The notes beneath the pieces were generated by a model. It saw nothing but the letters and a program-made list of their open reading frames with translations. It had not been told where the DNA came from and ran no database searches. The position numbers and the translations under genes were made by a program. From a virus, in IMG/VR virus record IMGVR_UViG_3300006753_000100, positions 1 through 21,052 of that record: a stretch of DNA of 21,052 bases; one strand, 5' to 3'. This document shows, in pieces, positions 15,654-21,052 of this stretch (position 1 is the stretch's first letter; each line of letters opens with the position of its first letter).

Positions 15654-15890
15654 ATGAGAGATAGAAATATAATAGAGACTTCTCCCATGCCATATGATAA
15701 ACTGATATTAGAGGTGTTATTGGACATACGCAGTCTGCTGGCGATGGAGTTACCAGTGGTAGAGCCTATAGTTACGGTAGCGCCATATGCTTCCGAACCG
15801 GAAGGTACCAGTAATAAGCCATCTAGTCCAAAGGCAATAACAAAACGAAAACGAATAAAAAAGAATACGCCAACTCTGGTGTGTGTGTAA
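15654..15890 (+). CDS. Small hypothetical protein with basic tail
   Basis: A 78-residue protein I do not recognise. An N-terminal helix-like region (YDKLILEVLLDIRSLLAMEL) is followed by a Pro/Val/Ser linker and a strongly basic stretch (TKRKRIKKN). The layout suggests an oligomerising helix plus a nucleic-acid- or surface-binding tail. The start is clear, with GGAGGT 5 bases upstream just after the stem-loop. The stop TAA abuts the AAGGAG of the next gene. Confidence 0.65.
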   Translation: MRDRNIIETSPMPYDKLILEVLLDIRSLLAMELPVVEPIVTVAPYASEPEGTSNKPSSPKAITKRKRIKKNTPTLVCV

Positions 15891-15902
15891 AAGGAGTTAA
15901 AT

Positions 15903-16295
15903 ATGTCTATAGTAGGTAGCCCAAAAACAGCGACCATTGATATTGATCGAGATGCTGAGTTTTCAGGAGATGATGTAGACCAGTACTCAAGTCTTGTGGA
16001 CTTGGGGCGAGAATACGACAAGTTAATCATCACATTGCCAACATTAACTAGTTCGGCAGTGAATATCTATGTCCAGAATAATGCGTTAATAGATACGGTG
16101 CCAACGGTGCTTCATCACGGATGGGCCACTGGCGATGCCGCGACATGGCTGACAGCCGCATGGCAGATAACAGCCGGGGCTGGTGGGCTAACCATTGTCT
16201 GCGATTGCCTTGGCGGTACGAGGTATATCAGAATCCGTTGTACGAGCAACCAAGGGGCAGATAGGGCAATTACGGTAAGAGGAGCTAGCAACTAA
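15903..16295 (+). CDS. Small beta-rich virion protein, probable decoration
   Basis: A 130-residue protein with predominantly beta pattern. The opening TIDIDRDAEFSGDD, followed by SLVDLGREYDKLIITLP and ending GTRYIRIRCTSNQGADRAITVRG, resembles small phage structural proteins I recall ('idLg..Y..l.v.iP' then 'iri......fkvrG'). A capsid decoration or head-associated trimer is the likely role, inferred from position and fold pattern. The start has AAGGAG 6 bases upstream. The stop overlaps the next start (TAATG at 16293-16297). Confidence 0.6.
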   Translation: MSIVGSPKTATIDIDRDAEFSGDDVDQYSSLVDLGREYDKLIITLPTLTSSAVNIYVQNNALIDTVPTVLHHGWATGDAATWLTAAWQITAGAGGLTIVCDCLGGTRYIRIRCTSNQGADRAITVRGASN

Positions 16296-16477
16296 TGCCC
16301 ACAGCAGTAGATGGCTTAACTAAAAGCAGTTCACCAGACCAGATTAAGAAAGCTATCAGCCAGTGTATATCTACTGAGATAGGTGCTGGCAGGGAAAGAG
16401 ATCAAGCGGTAGCTATGTGCTATTCTACGGCTCGCAAGAAAACTGGCAGGGGAAACTTGTTGAGCGCTAAGAAGTGA
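16295..16477 (+). CDS. Stand-alone CxxxE...QAVAMC-type small protein
   Basis: A 60-residue basic protein. Residues about 18-50 hold ISQCISTEIGAGRERDQAVA followed by MCYSTARKKTG. That helix-turn-helix-like block ('C......G...dQAvAiC...a..') is one I recall within or appended to various phage structural and head proteins. Here it is almost the whole protein. Two Cys flank the block, so a disulphide or metal link is possible. It is coupled to the upstream gene by TAATG, with GAGGAG about 10 bases upstream, and precedes the adaptor gene by 8 bases. The function is unknown. Confidence 0.65.
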   Translation: MPTAVDGLTKSSSPDQIKKAISQCISTEIGAGRERDQAVAMCYSTARKKTGRGNLLSAKK

Positions 16478-16485
16478 GGTAAGAT

Positions 16486-17343
16486 ATGGCAAGATATATA
16501 AGCGGCATACGCCAGACAGTGCGCCAGATACTTCGGGATGAGTTTGTAGCAGGCACTGCGCAAGATTGGAAAGATGACGAGATAAATATTCACATCGGAC
16601 AGTGCCTTGATAAGATATCCCAAGTATCCCCATGTCCAGATATTGTAGTGCAGAATACCCTTGAGGCATCCAGGATACTCGATATCAGCGGTATCTCAGG
16701 GCTTGTAGCGCCGATAGAAACATTGGAGTATCCGGTAGGTTCTAATCCCCGGTCTCTTATTAATGCTTTGCGGGTAGATAGCGATACCATCGAAATGGAT
16801 ATTGAAGCCTCACCACCAGCCGGGACCAGCGGTACCCTGACCGGGACAGTAACATTTGCCGATGGTTCTCTGGCAGTTACCGGCTCAAGCACGGCCTTCT
16901 CTACAGAACTGGAATCTAACAGTATGCTGCAGACCTCAAGCGGTTCACGCTGGTATAGGGTAGCCACAATAGCCAGTGACACAGCATTGACACTAGCCGA
17001 ACCATGCCGAACTGCGGATACTGGTGCTGACACGGCATCGTCTACGAAATACAAGACCAAGGTGGTATTCCTGTATTGCTCTAAACTGCATACCCTTTCT
17101 GAGAATGAGTCTACTCTTAATGCAGACCAGGAGAATGTGTTGATAGACGGCACTGTAGCATATACAGCTTTGGCATACTCTGGAGACATGCGCTCATACA
17201 TCAATAAGGTTAATTACGGTGGTTCGCCAGAGGTTGCTATTTCCAGATACATAACTGTGGCAGACAGGTACATGATATTTTACCGCCGAGGATTGTTGAG
17301 CATTACCAGCGGCAAGGTGTGGCAGGAACGCTCCAGGGCATAG
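16486..17343 (+). CDS. Head-tail adaptor-like protein with beta insertion
   Basis: A 285-residue protein. The N-terminus (IRQTVRQILRDEF, DWKDDEINIHIGQCLDKIS) has the helical pattern of phage adaptor/connector proteins that dock under the portal. The C-terminal part (LHTLSENESTL...VAYTALAYSGDM) also fits ('Ls....tl...~il.g..a.a..y'). Between them, residues about 113-175 form a beta segment (VTGSSTAFSTELESNSML, RVATIASDTALTLAEP) of a type common in tail and neck proteins ('VtGsGT.F...l..gd.i...V..I.SDt.LTL'). The start has GAGGT 5 bases upstream. It is the only neck-type gene in the window and marks the move from head to tail/adsorption genes. Confidence 0.6.
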   Translation: MARYISGIRQTVRQILRDEFVAGTAQDWKDDEINIHIGQCLDKISQVSPCPDIVVQNTLEASRILDISGISGLVAPIETLEYPVGSNPRSLINALRVDSDTIEMDIEASPPAGTSGTLTGTVTFADGSLAVTGSSTAFSTELESNSMLQTSSGSRWYRVATIASDTALTLAEPCRTADTGADTASSTKYKTKVVFLYCSKLHTLSENESTLNADQENVLIDGTVAYTALAYSGDMRSYINKVNYGGSPEVAISRYITVADRYMIFYRRGLLSITSGKVWQERSRA

Positions 17344-17352
17344 AGGTGTAAT

Positions 17353-17376
17353 ATGGCAAATGAACTAAGAAGTTAA
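17353..17376 (+). CDS. Seven-codon ORF (possible leader or remnant)
   Basis: ATG plus six codons (MANELRS) then TAA, with GAGGTG just upstream. It lies alone in the 67-bp gap between the adaptor gene and the next structural gene. It could be a leader peptide or the stub of a decayed gene, but it is too short to be sure. Confidence 0.2.
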   Translation: MANELRS

Positions 17377-17410
17377 ATATATCTGTATCGAACTATAGGA
17401 GGGATCTAAA

Positions 17411-17836
17411 ATGGCAGCAAGCGCTTGGGCTTTTACAAACGGAGGCAGGACATGCCTACTTGATGGGACTTTTGATATAGACACTGATACCTATAAGATG
17501 GCTTTATTCCTTTCTTCTTCCAACTTGGGAGCAAGCAGTACAACTTTTGCAGGGTTAACCAATGAACACGCCGGTGCCAATGGTTATACTGGCGGAGGGG
17601 CATCAGTAACACTGACGTTATCTGGCACTACTACAGTTACTGTAGATATCAGCAGTGATCCAACTTGGACGGCTAGTGGCGGCAGTATTGTGGCGAGGTT
17701 TGCCGTTATCTATGAAGTAGGCGGTAAAATAGTGTGTTACTGCACACTAGATAGCGCGCCAGCCGATGTTACAGTTACTACTGGCAATATATTGACTGTA
17801 GCGGCTCACGCATCTGGCGTATTTACACTAGCCTAA
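17411..17836 (+). CDS. Phage minor structural protein (tail/decoration-like)
   Basis: A 141-residue beta-rich protein. The series 'G.fDidTDTYKMALFLSSS', 'AGLTNEHAGANGYTGGG' and 'DPTWTASGGSIVARFAVIYE' is a recognisable phage structural pattern: cargo strands, then NE-A-G-GYT-GG, then WTAs...AR.aviY. It is usually annotated as a minor tail or virion protein of unknown detail. The start is well set by AGGAGGG about 7 bases upstream. No collagen-like or receptor-binding motif is seen. Confidence 0.7.
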   Translation: MAASAWAFTNGGRTCLLDGTFDIDTDTYKMALFLSSSNLGASSTTFAGLTNEHAGANGYTGGGASVTLTLSGTTTVTVDISSDPTWTASGGSIVARFAVIYEVGGKIVCYCTLDSAPADVTVTTGNILTVAAHASGVFTLA

Positions 17837-17864
17837 AATAAATAAGTATAAGGAGAATACCACA

Positions 17865-18107
17865 GTGGCTGATTATAATAAGATGAATGTTGACCAGTTA
17901 ATAAAGGCAAGCCTTGAACTTAAAATTAAGATGGCCAAGTTGCGTGATGAACGGAAGTTAATTATCGAGCATATCAAGAAATGCAATATAGAGTATAATG
18001 TAGACCAGGTATTATCCCGGTTTGATAGCAATGAGAGGGAAGTCTTACGGCAAAAGGTAACCACTGTAACTCCGGGGCCTGCGATACTTAAGGCCGAAGG
18101 AGGGTAA
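17865..18107 (+). CDS. Small coiled-coil hypothetical protein, GTG start
   Basis: An 80-residue, Lys/Glu/Ile-rich, mainly helical protein (LELKIKMAKLRDERKLIIEH) with a Pro/Gly tail. I chose the GTG at 17865 because AAGGAG (17850-17855) lies 9 bases upstream; the first ATG (17883) has no such site. It is probably a small oligomer in the structural operon; the function is unrecognised. It ends 3 bases before the next gene, and its last codons contain that gene's AAGGAGGG. Confidence 0.6.
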   Translation: MADYNKMNVDQLIKASLELKIKMAKLRDERKLIIEHIKKCNIEYNVDQVLSRFDSNEREVLRQKVTTVTPGPAILKAEGG

Positions 18108-18110
18108 AAC

Positions 18111-18680
18111 ATGGCTGATTCCAAACTCAGCGCACTATCTGAACTGGCAGCCGCACCAGCCTCTGACGATGAGGTATATATCAGAGATGTCTCAGAGGCA
18201 GCGGCAAACGAGTCCAAGCGGATTACAATAGCCAATCTTCACAGTTTGGGAGAAAATATTGGGATTATACTTGATGCTGCCCTGAGTGTTGATGGCAAGT
18301 ATTCTGGTATAGTTGAGGATGGCACGGCAGGAACCACACTTGCTTTTGGAGATTTGGTTTACCTAGCCGTAGCTGATAGCAGGTGGGAGTTAACTGATGC
18401 TGATGCCGTTGCAACTGCTGTTGGTAAAATAGGAATATGCGTTTTGGCTGCTGGCAGTGACGGAAACGCTACCAGGGTACTTCTATTCGGTAAAGTCAGG
18501 GCTGACGCAGCATTTCCAGCTCTCACGGTTGGAGCGCCAACCCATGTCGGGACTACTGCCGGAGACATACAGGTAGCTGCCCCTTCTGGTACTGGTGATG
18601 TAGTTAGGATTATCGGCTATGGGAATACAGCCGACGAACTTTACTTTTGCCCAGACAATACTTATGTAGAGTTAGCATAA
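18111..18680 (+). CDS. Virion decoration/fibre-type protein
   Basis: A 189-residue protein. It opens SKLSALSELAAAPASDDEVY and RITIANLH, the 'K.S.L...~.~~d.~~i.d.....~~i.~~~l' start I recall from phage fibre/virion proteins. The second half (LAFGDLVYLAV, GKIGICVLAAG, VLLFGKVRA, PTHVGTTAGDIQVAAPSG, RIIGYG) is a beta-barrel-like module found in many phage surface proteins. A capsid decoration or tail-fibre base role is likely. The start is firm with AAGGAGGG 6 bases upstream. The stop overlaps the next ATG (TAATG at 18678-18682). Confidence 0.65.
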   Translation: MADSKLSALSELAAAPASDDEVYIRDVSEAAANESKRITIANLHSLGENIGIILDAALSVDGKYSGIVEDGTAGTTLAFGDLVYLAVADSRWELTDADAVATAVGKIGICVLAAGSDGNATRVLLFGKVRADAAFPALTVGAPTHVGTTAGDIQVAAPSGTGDVVRIIGYGNTADELYFCPDNTYVELA

Positions 18681-19357
18681 TGGCAATTGAGGATTTCACT
18701 ACTTACACAGAGGTTGATACTCAGGGTTGGTTGACGGTAGCATCAAATAAAATTGAGGGAACCGATGTCAACCGAAATGTAGATGCTTATGTGTACAAGG
18801 ATTATACAGCGGATTTCTTTAATGCCCTTGATATACTTTTTGAAATACAGATAGAGGATACTTCGGAATTAGAAGCCAGGGGCGGGCCAGCTATTTCTGA
18901 CACCATTGGGTCTGTGAATGACTTTGCCAGTACTGACATAAGTATAGCGGCTCGTGTGCTAACGGCTGGGCCGGCTTACCAAATAGAATTAGCAAGGGGA
19001 AACTATTTAGCTAAAGATACTTTTACTGGTGCAGCTAATACGCTATACTATTGCACTTTAAGCAGGGCAGCAGGCAATGATACGGTAACTTTAAAGATAT
19101 ACTCTGATTCACCAAGGACTAATTTACTAGATACCCTCACAGTCGCAGGATTTGGAGTAGCGAAATGGAGATACAGCTATGGGTTCGTCAATGTTAATTC
19201 GGGACCTACCAATAGGGCATTTGACGGGTTCGTTCAGGACATGGACTTGCAAACGGGCTGGACAGGCGGGAATGTTATAGGGGTAGCCAATGCCAGCATA
19301 GCCAAGATAAACGGAGTAGCTATGGCAGCTATTGGAAAAGTTAATGGAGTAGCTTAA
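18680..19357 (+). CDS. Lectin-like structural protein with NGVA repeat tail
   Basis: A 225-residue beta-rich protein of jelly-roll/concanavalin style (DILFEIQIEDTSELE, AYQIELARG, FDGFVQDMDL). It ends in a short repeat, IAKINGVAMAAIGKVNGVA, a tail I recall at the end of phage fibre proteins, perhaps for trimerisation. I chose the ATG at 18680, overlapping the preceding stop, rather than the in-frame ATG at 18647 inside the previous gene. It is probably a fibre or adsorption component. Confidence 0.65.
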   Translation: MAIEDFTTYTEVDTQGWLTVASNKIEGTDVNRNVDAYVYKDYTADFFNALDILFEIQIEDTSELEARGGPAISDTIGSVNDFASTDISIAARVLTAGPAYQIELARGNYLAKDTFTGAANTLYYCTLSRAAGNDTVTLKIYSDSPRTNLLDTLTVAGFGVAKWRYSYGFVNVNSGPTNRAFDGFVQDMDLQTGWTGGNVIGVANASIAKINGVAMAAIGKVNGVA

Positions 19358-19429
19358 ATGACATCAAGGTTTGAGGGGCAACAGAGTTATAGCCATGCAT
19401 CAAGTAAACGAATGGTAGTGACGATATAA
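19358..19429 (+). CDS. Micro-ORF fitted exactly between two structural genes
   Basis: A 23-codon frame (begins MTSRFEGQQSYS) whose ATG directly follows the stop of the upstream gene and whose TAA ends one base before the next ATG. A GGAG lies 8 bases upstream. The downstream gene at 19431 lacks a good ribosome site of its own, so this micro-ORF could carry ribosomes to it. The peptide is unrecognised and the fit may be chance. Confidence 0.35.
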   Translation: MTSRFEGQQSYSHASSKRMVVTI

Positions 19430-19430
19430 T

Positions 19431-19937
19431 ATGGCAGATGTAAACAGGTTATTACTAGAATCAGGCGATTTACTTTTACTAGAGGACGGCACAGACCGCT
19501 TACTTTTAGAGTTAGACTTAAGTATTACGGTTACTCCCTCCACTCTATCCTTAACCGCTGCGAGTTTCGCCCCTGTTCTGTCGGAGGCTATCACACCGGC
19601 TACGCTAGCCCTCTCCACTGTTACCTATAGCCCTGTTGCCGGTGCGCCATCGACAGCTACGCCTGGTACTTTGGCTCTCTCTACCGTTAGTTATGCCCCA
19701 ACTCTAAAAGAAACTGTAACTCCATCCACCTTAACACTTACTACCACCGGGTATGCGCCAATAGCAGCATTTAAAATAGTCGCTACACCTACTACGCTGG
19801 CACTGGCATTTACTCTTTACGCTCCAGATTATTCAGCCACAGGCAAACTTAAGATATCTTATATTATTGTGTGCCAGCACAGGGATGTTCATACTATTAC
19901 CAGCCAGTATCGGGATATTCACACGATTACTGCATAA
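19431..19937 (+). CDS. Repeat-rich virion-type protein
   Basis: A 168-residue protein. The N-terminus has three LLLE units (NRLLLESGDLLLLEDG, DRLLLE), a pattern I recall in phage proteins. Residues 34-132 hold five 15-residue repeats of the form VTPxTLxLTxxxYAP. The C-terminus holds QHRDVHTITS and QYRDIHTITA, two 10-residue repeats whose third copy continues past the TAA stop. It is probably an elongated beta-fibre or stalk. No strong ribosome site is seen upstream of the ATG; the gene may be coupled to the micro-ORF before it. Confidence 0.65.
   Translation: MADVNRLLLESGDLLLLEDGTDRLLLELDLSITVTPSTLSLTAASFAPVLSEAITPATLALSTVTYSPVAGAPSTATPGTLALSTVSYAPTLKETVTPSTLTLTTTGYAPIAAFKIVATPTTLALAFTLYAPDYSATGKLKISYIIVCQHRDVHTITSQYRDIHTITA
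19530..19826 (+). repeat. Five imperfect 15-codon tandem repeats
   Basis: Codons 34-48, 54-68, 76-90, 96-110 and 118-132 of the gene at 19431 each encode (V/I/A)TPxTLxLxxxxYxP (Phe for Tyr in the first copy). Start-to-start distances are 20, 22, 20 and 22 codons, so the ancestral unit may be a 42-codon pair. Confidence 0.75.
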
Positions 19938-19964
19938 GGACGAGACATAAGTACCATCACAACC
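19875..19964 (+). repeat. Three 30-bp tandem repeats running across a stop codon
   Basis: Copy 1 (19875-19904) and copy 2 (19905-19934) encode QHRDVHTITS and QYRDIHTITA. Copy 3 (19935-19964) begins with the gene's TAA where the others have CAG, then reads GRDISTITT in the same frame. The intergenic segment is therefore the repeat continued. Confidence 0.7.
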
Positions 19965-19974
19965 GGAGGATAAT

Positions 19975-20289
19975 ATGGCTATAAAGGTACAGACGGAGTT
20001 TCTAAACGCTACTACTATAAGAATTGTAAGTTATGTGTACGACACTGCTGACGCCTTGGCTGATGCTACCGGGTTAACCATCGATATATATGATCCCGAT
20101 GGTACGCAACAGGCAACAGCCCAAGCTATGACTAATCAATCTACCGGTATCTACGATTACTATTACCATAAAGGGGCTGGTGAGGCTGCTATGGATTCAG
20201 GCAGGTGGCGGGGCAAGGTGCTGGTAGTCGATGGCGCCGGGGGGAGTGCTATATATTCTGAGGGTACATTCTCGTTCAAGGTCATATAG
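19975..20289 (+). CDS. Small beta-sandwich virion protein
   Basis: A 104-residue protein with an Ig-like strand pattern. TIRIVSYVYD, LTIDIYDPDGT, MTNQSTGIYDYYYH, GRWRGKVLVVDG and YSEGTFSFKV follow the 'v.iyDPdGt...gvYdY.yh...G.WrG.v.v.DG...~~eg.F.V' layout I recall in small phage structural proteins. It is probably an accessory fibre or baseplate component. The start has CGGAGGA 4 bases upstream, located in the last repeat copy after the preceding stop. Confidence 0.6.
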   Translation: MAIKVQTEFLNATTIRIVSYVYDTADALADATGLTIDIYDPDGTQQATAQAMTNQSTGIYDYYYHKGAGEAAMDSGRWRGKVLVVDGAGGSAIYSEGTFSFKVI

Positions 20290-20302
20290 ATTAACAAATC
20301 AT

Positions 20303-21052
20303 ATGCAGGGGGATAGTCTCATTAGAAGTTTAGATAGCGATTTAACAGCAGCCCAGAAGAAAATGTCTGCCTCTCCTGTCCTGTCATGTGTTTTTACAGG
20401 CGGCAGCAACCCTACTTATACCACTACCAGGATATTGAAGGCCGACCATACGGAGGAACATAGTTCTCATCGGCTGGAGTTGACGCTACAAGATTCTGAC
20501 GGCGTAATCACCGATCTTGATATGATAGGCTGGAAAGTAGTGCCGTCTTGGGGGATGTCCACGGCTTCCGGGGACAAGACATCAGCTACCGCTCCGTTAT
20601 GGGTGCGAAACCAGAGGCTACAGTCATCTCAAGGCCGTAATCTGGCTACTATTAGCGCTATCGGTATCCCTGATAGGCTGGCTGAAGATAAAGCCAGTGA
20701 CGATTATAACCATGATGCATCATCACCAAAGACAGTTAAGGAGTTGGTAACTGAAGTAGCCAGTGGCGTAGCTGTGGCAGAAAATACCGAGATATCCAAT
20801 CTTACTACTGATAGCAATATAGGGCTTACCTCGGTAGAAAACTTGGACGGGGCTGGCCAGAGTTTTGATATAGCCGATACAGGCAACAGCGATGATGATG
20901 ATTTTTATATTGTATCCGCCTCGTTCAAGCTAAAGAAAACAGGTACTCCTTCTGGTAATGTCACTTTCCGTATCGATGATTGGAACGGCGCTTCTATAGC
21001 TACCGGGGAGCTTGGCGAAGCCGCCGCACTAACTAATTCCCCTGCCTGGTAT
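20303..21052 (+). CDS. Structural protein, 3' end outside the window (partial)
   Basis: A frame open for 250 codons to the right edge. The start (MQGDSLIRSLDSDLTAAQKK) and the continuation TRILKADHTEEHSSHRLELT, LQDSDGVITDLDMIGWKVV resemble the N-terminus of phage tail-hub or baseplate-type proteins I recall ('D..L..aQ.....P...v', 'Y..~ri....HtEe~~...~l.L.NsDg.l~.ldl~G'). A later part (FYIVSASFKLKKTGTPSGNV) reads like a carbohydrate-binding or beta-sandwich segment. The upstream ribosome site is poor; the in-frame ATG at 20363 is an alternative. The end is unknown. Confidence 0.6.
   Translation, partial: MQGDSLIRSLDSDLTAAQKKMSASPVLSCVFTGGSNPTYTTTRILKADHTEEHSSHRLELTLQDSDGVITDLDMIGWKVVPSWGMSTASGDKTSATAPLWVRNQRLQSSQGRNLATISAIGIPDRLAEDKASDDYNHDASSPKTVKELVTEVASGVAVAENTEISNLTTDSNIGLTSVENLDGAGQSFDIADTGNSDDDDFYIVSASFKLKKTGTPSGNVTFRIDDWNGASIATGELGEAAALTNSPAWY

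Noticed and set aside
16590-17204. 204-codon open frame on the minus strand
   Set aside because: Lies wholly inside the adaptor-like gene on the other strand, has no recognisable motif, and would need an isolated reverse gene in an all-forward operon.
19935-19937. Stop-codon reassignment (TAA read as Gln)
   Set aside because: TAA, TAG and TGA all end well-supported genes here, often in tight overlaps, so a standard code is far more likely; only local readthrough or mutation remains possible.
1-21052. CRISPR array, tRNA or rRNA genes, integrase, attachment sites, insertion sequence
   Set aside because: No spaced repeats, cloverleaf, rRNA-like or recombinase/transposase sequence was seen by eye; a tRNA scan would be decisive.

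Overview
This window reads as part of a tailed double-stranded DNA phage genome (or prophage). Every recognisable gene lies on the + strand and the genes are tightly packed. Several stop/start overlaps (TAATG or TGATG at 224, 14562, 16295 and 18680) suggest translational coupling. Shine-Dalgarno sites are bacterial (AAGGAG, GGAGG). All three stop codons are used, so the genetic code looks standard. The host cannot be fixed from the sequence. The moderate GC content and gene style would fit an uncultivated virus of an environmental, perhaps anaerobic, bacterium, but that is a guess. No integrase, repressor, tRNA, rRNA, CRISPR array or insertion sequence was seen.

Layout. 27-3459: a small two-helix membrane protein (holin-like), the terminase large subunit, the portal protein and a 62-residue unknown. 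3465-12962: one enormous gene (3165 codons, about 45% of the window) for a multidomain phage 'polyvalent' protein. It has a long N-terminal region with membrane-like segments, an ADP-ribosyltransferase-like domain, a class I methyltransferase, a cysteine-motif domain, a zincin-type HExxH metallopeptidase-like domain, a large helical region and a repetitive acidic C-terminus. Proline-rich VTPTP linkers separate some modules. 12990-14795: a coiled-coil scaffold-like protein, an HK97-fold-like major capsid protein and an FmdB-like zinc ribbon. 14865-21052: a run of small beta-rich virion-type proteins, interrupted by a head-tail adaptor-like gene (16486-17343), and a larger structural gene that runs off the right edge.

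Working together. Terminase and portal package DNA, and scaffold and coat build the procapsid. The giant protein sits where many phages have a MuF head protein or capsid protease. It is probably carried in the virion and injected, delivering enzymatic domains to the new host (inference). The downstream beta-sandwich genes probably decorate the capsid or form tail and adsorption structures. No tape-measure, tail-tube or sheath gene lies in the window, so the tail type is unresolved.

Points worth a second look: the modular giant protein; its two putative effector domains flanked by repeated linkers; a 30-bp tandem repeat whose third copy is cut off in frame by a TAA that could derive from CAA/CAG; a protein with five 15-residue repeats alternating 20/22 in spacing; several micro-ORFs; and a strong 12-bp stem-loop without a U-tract.
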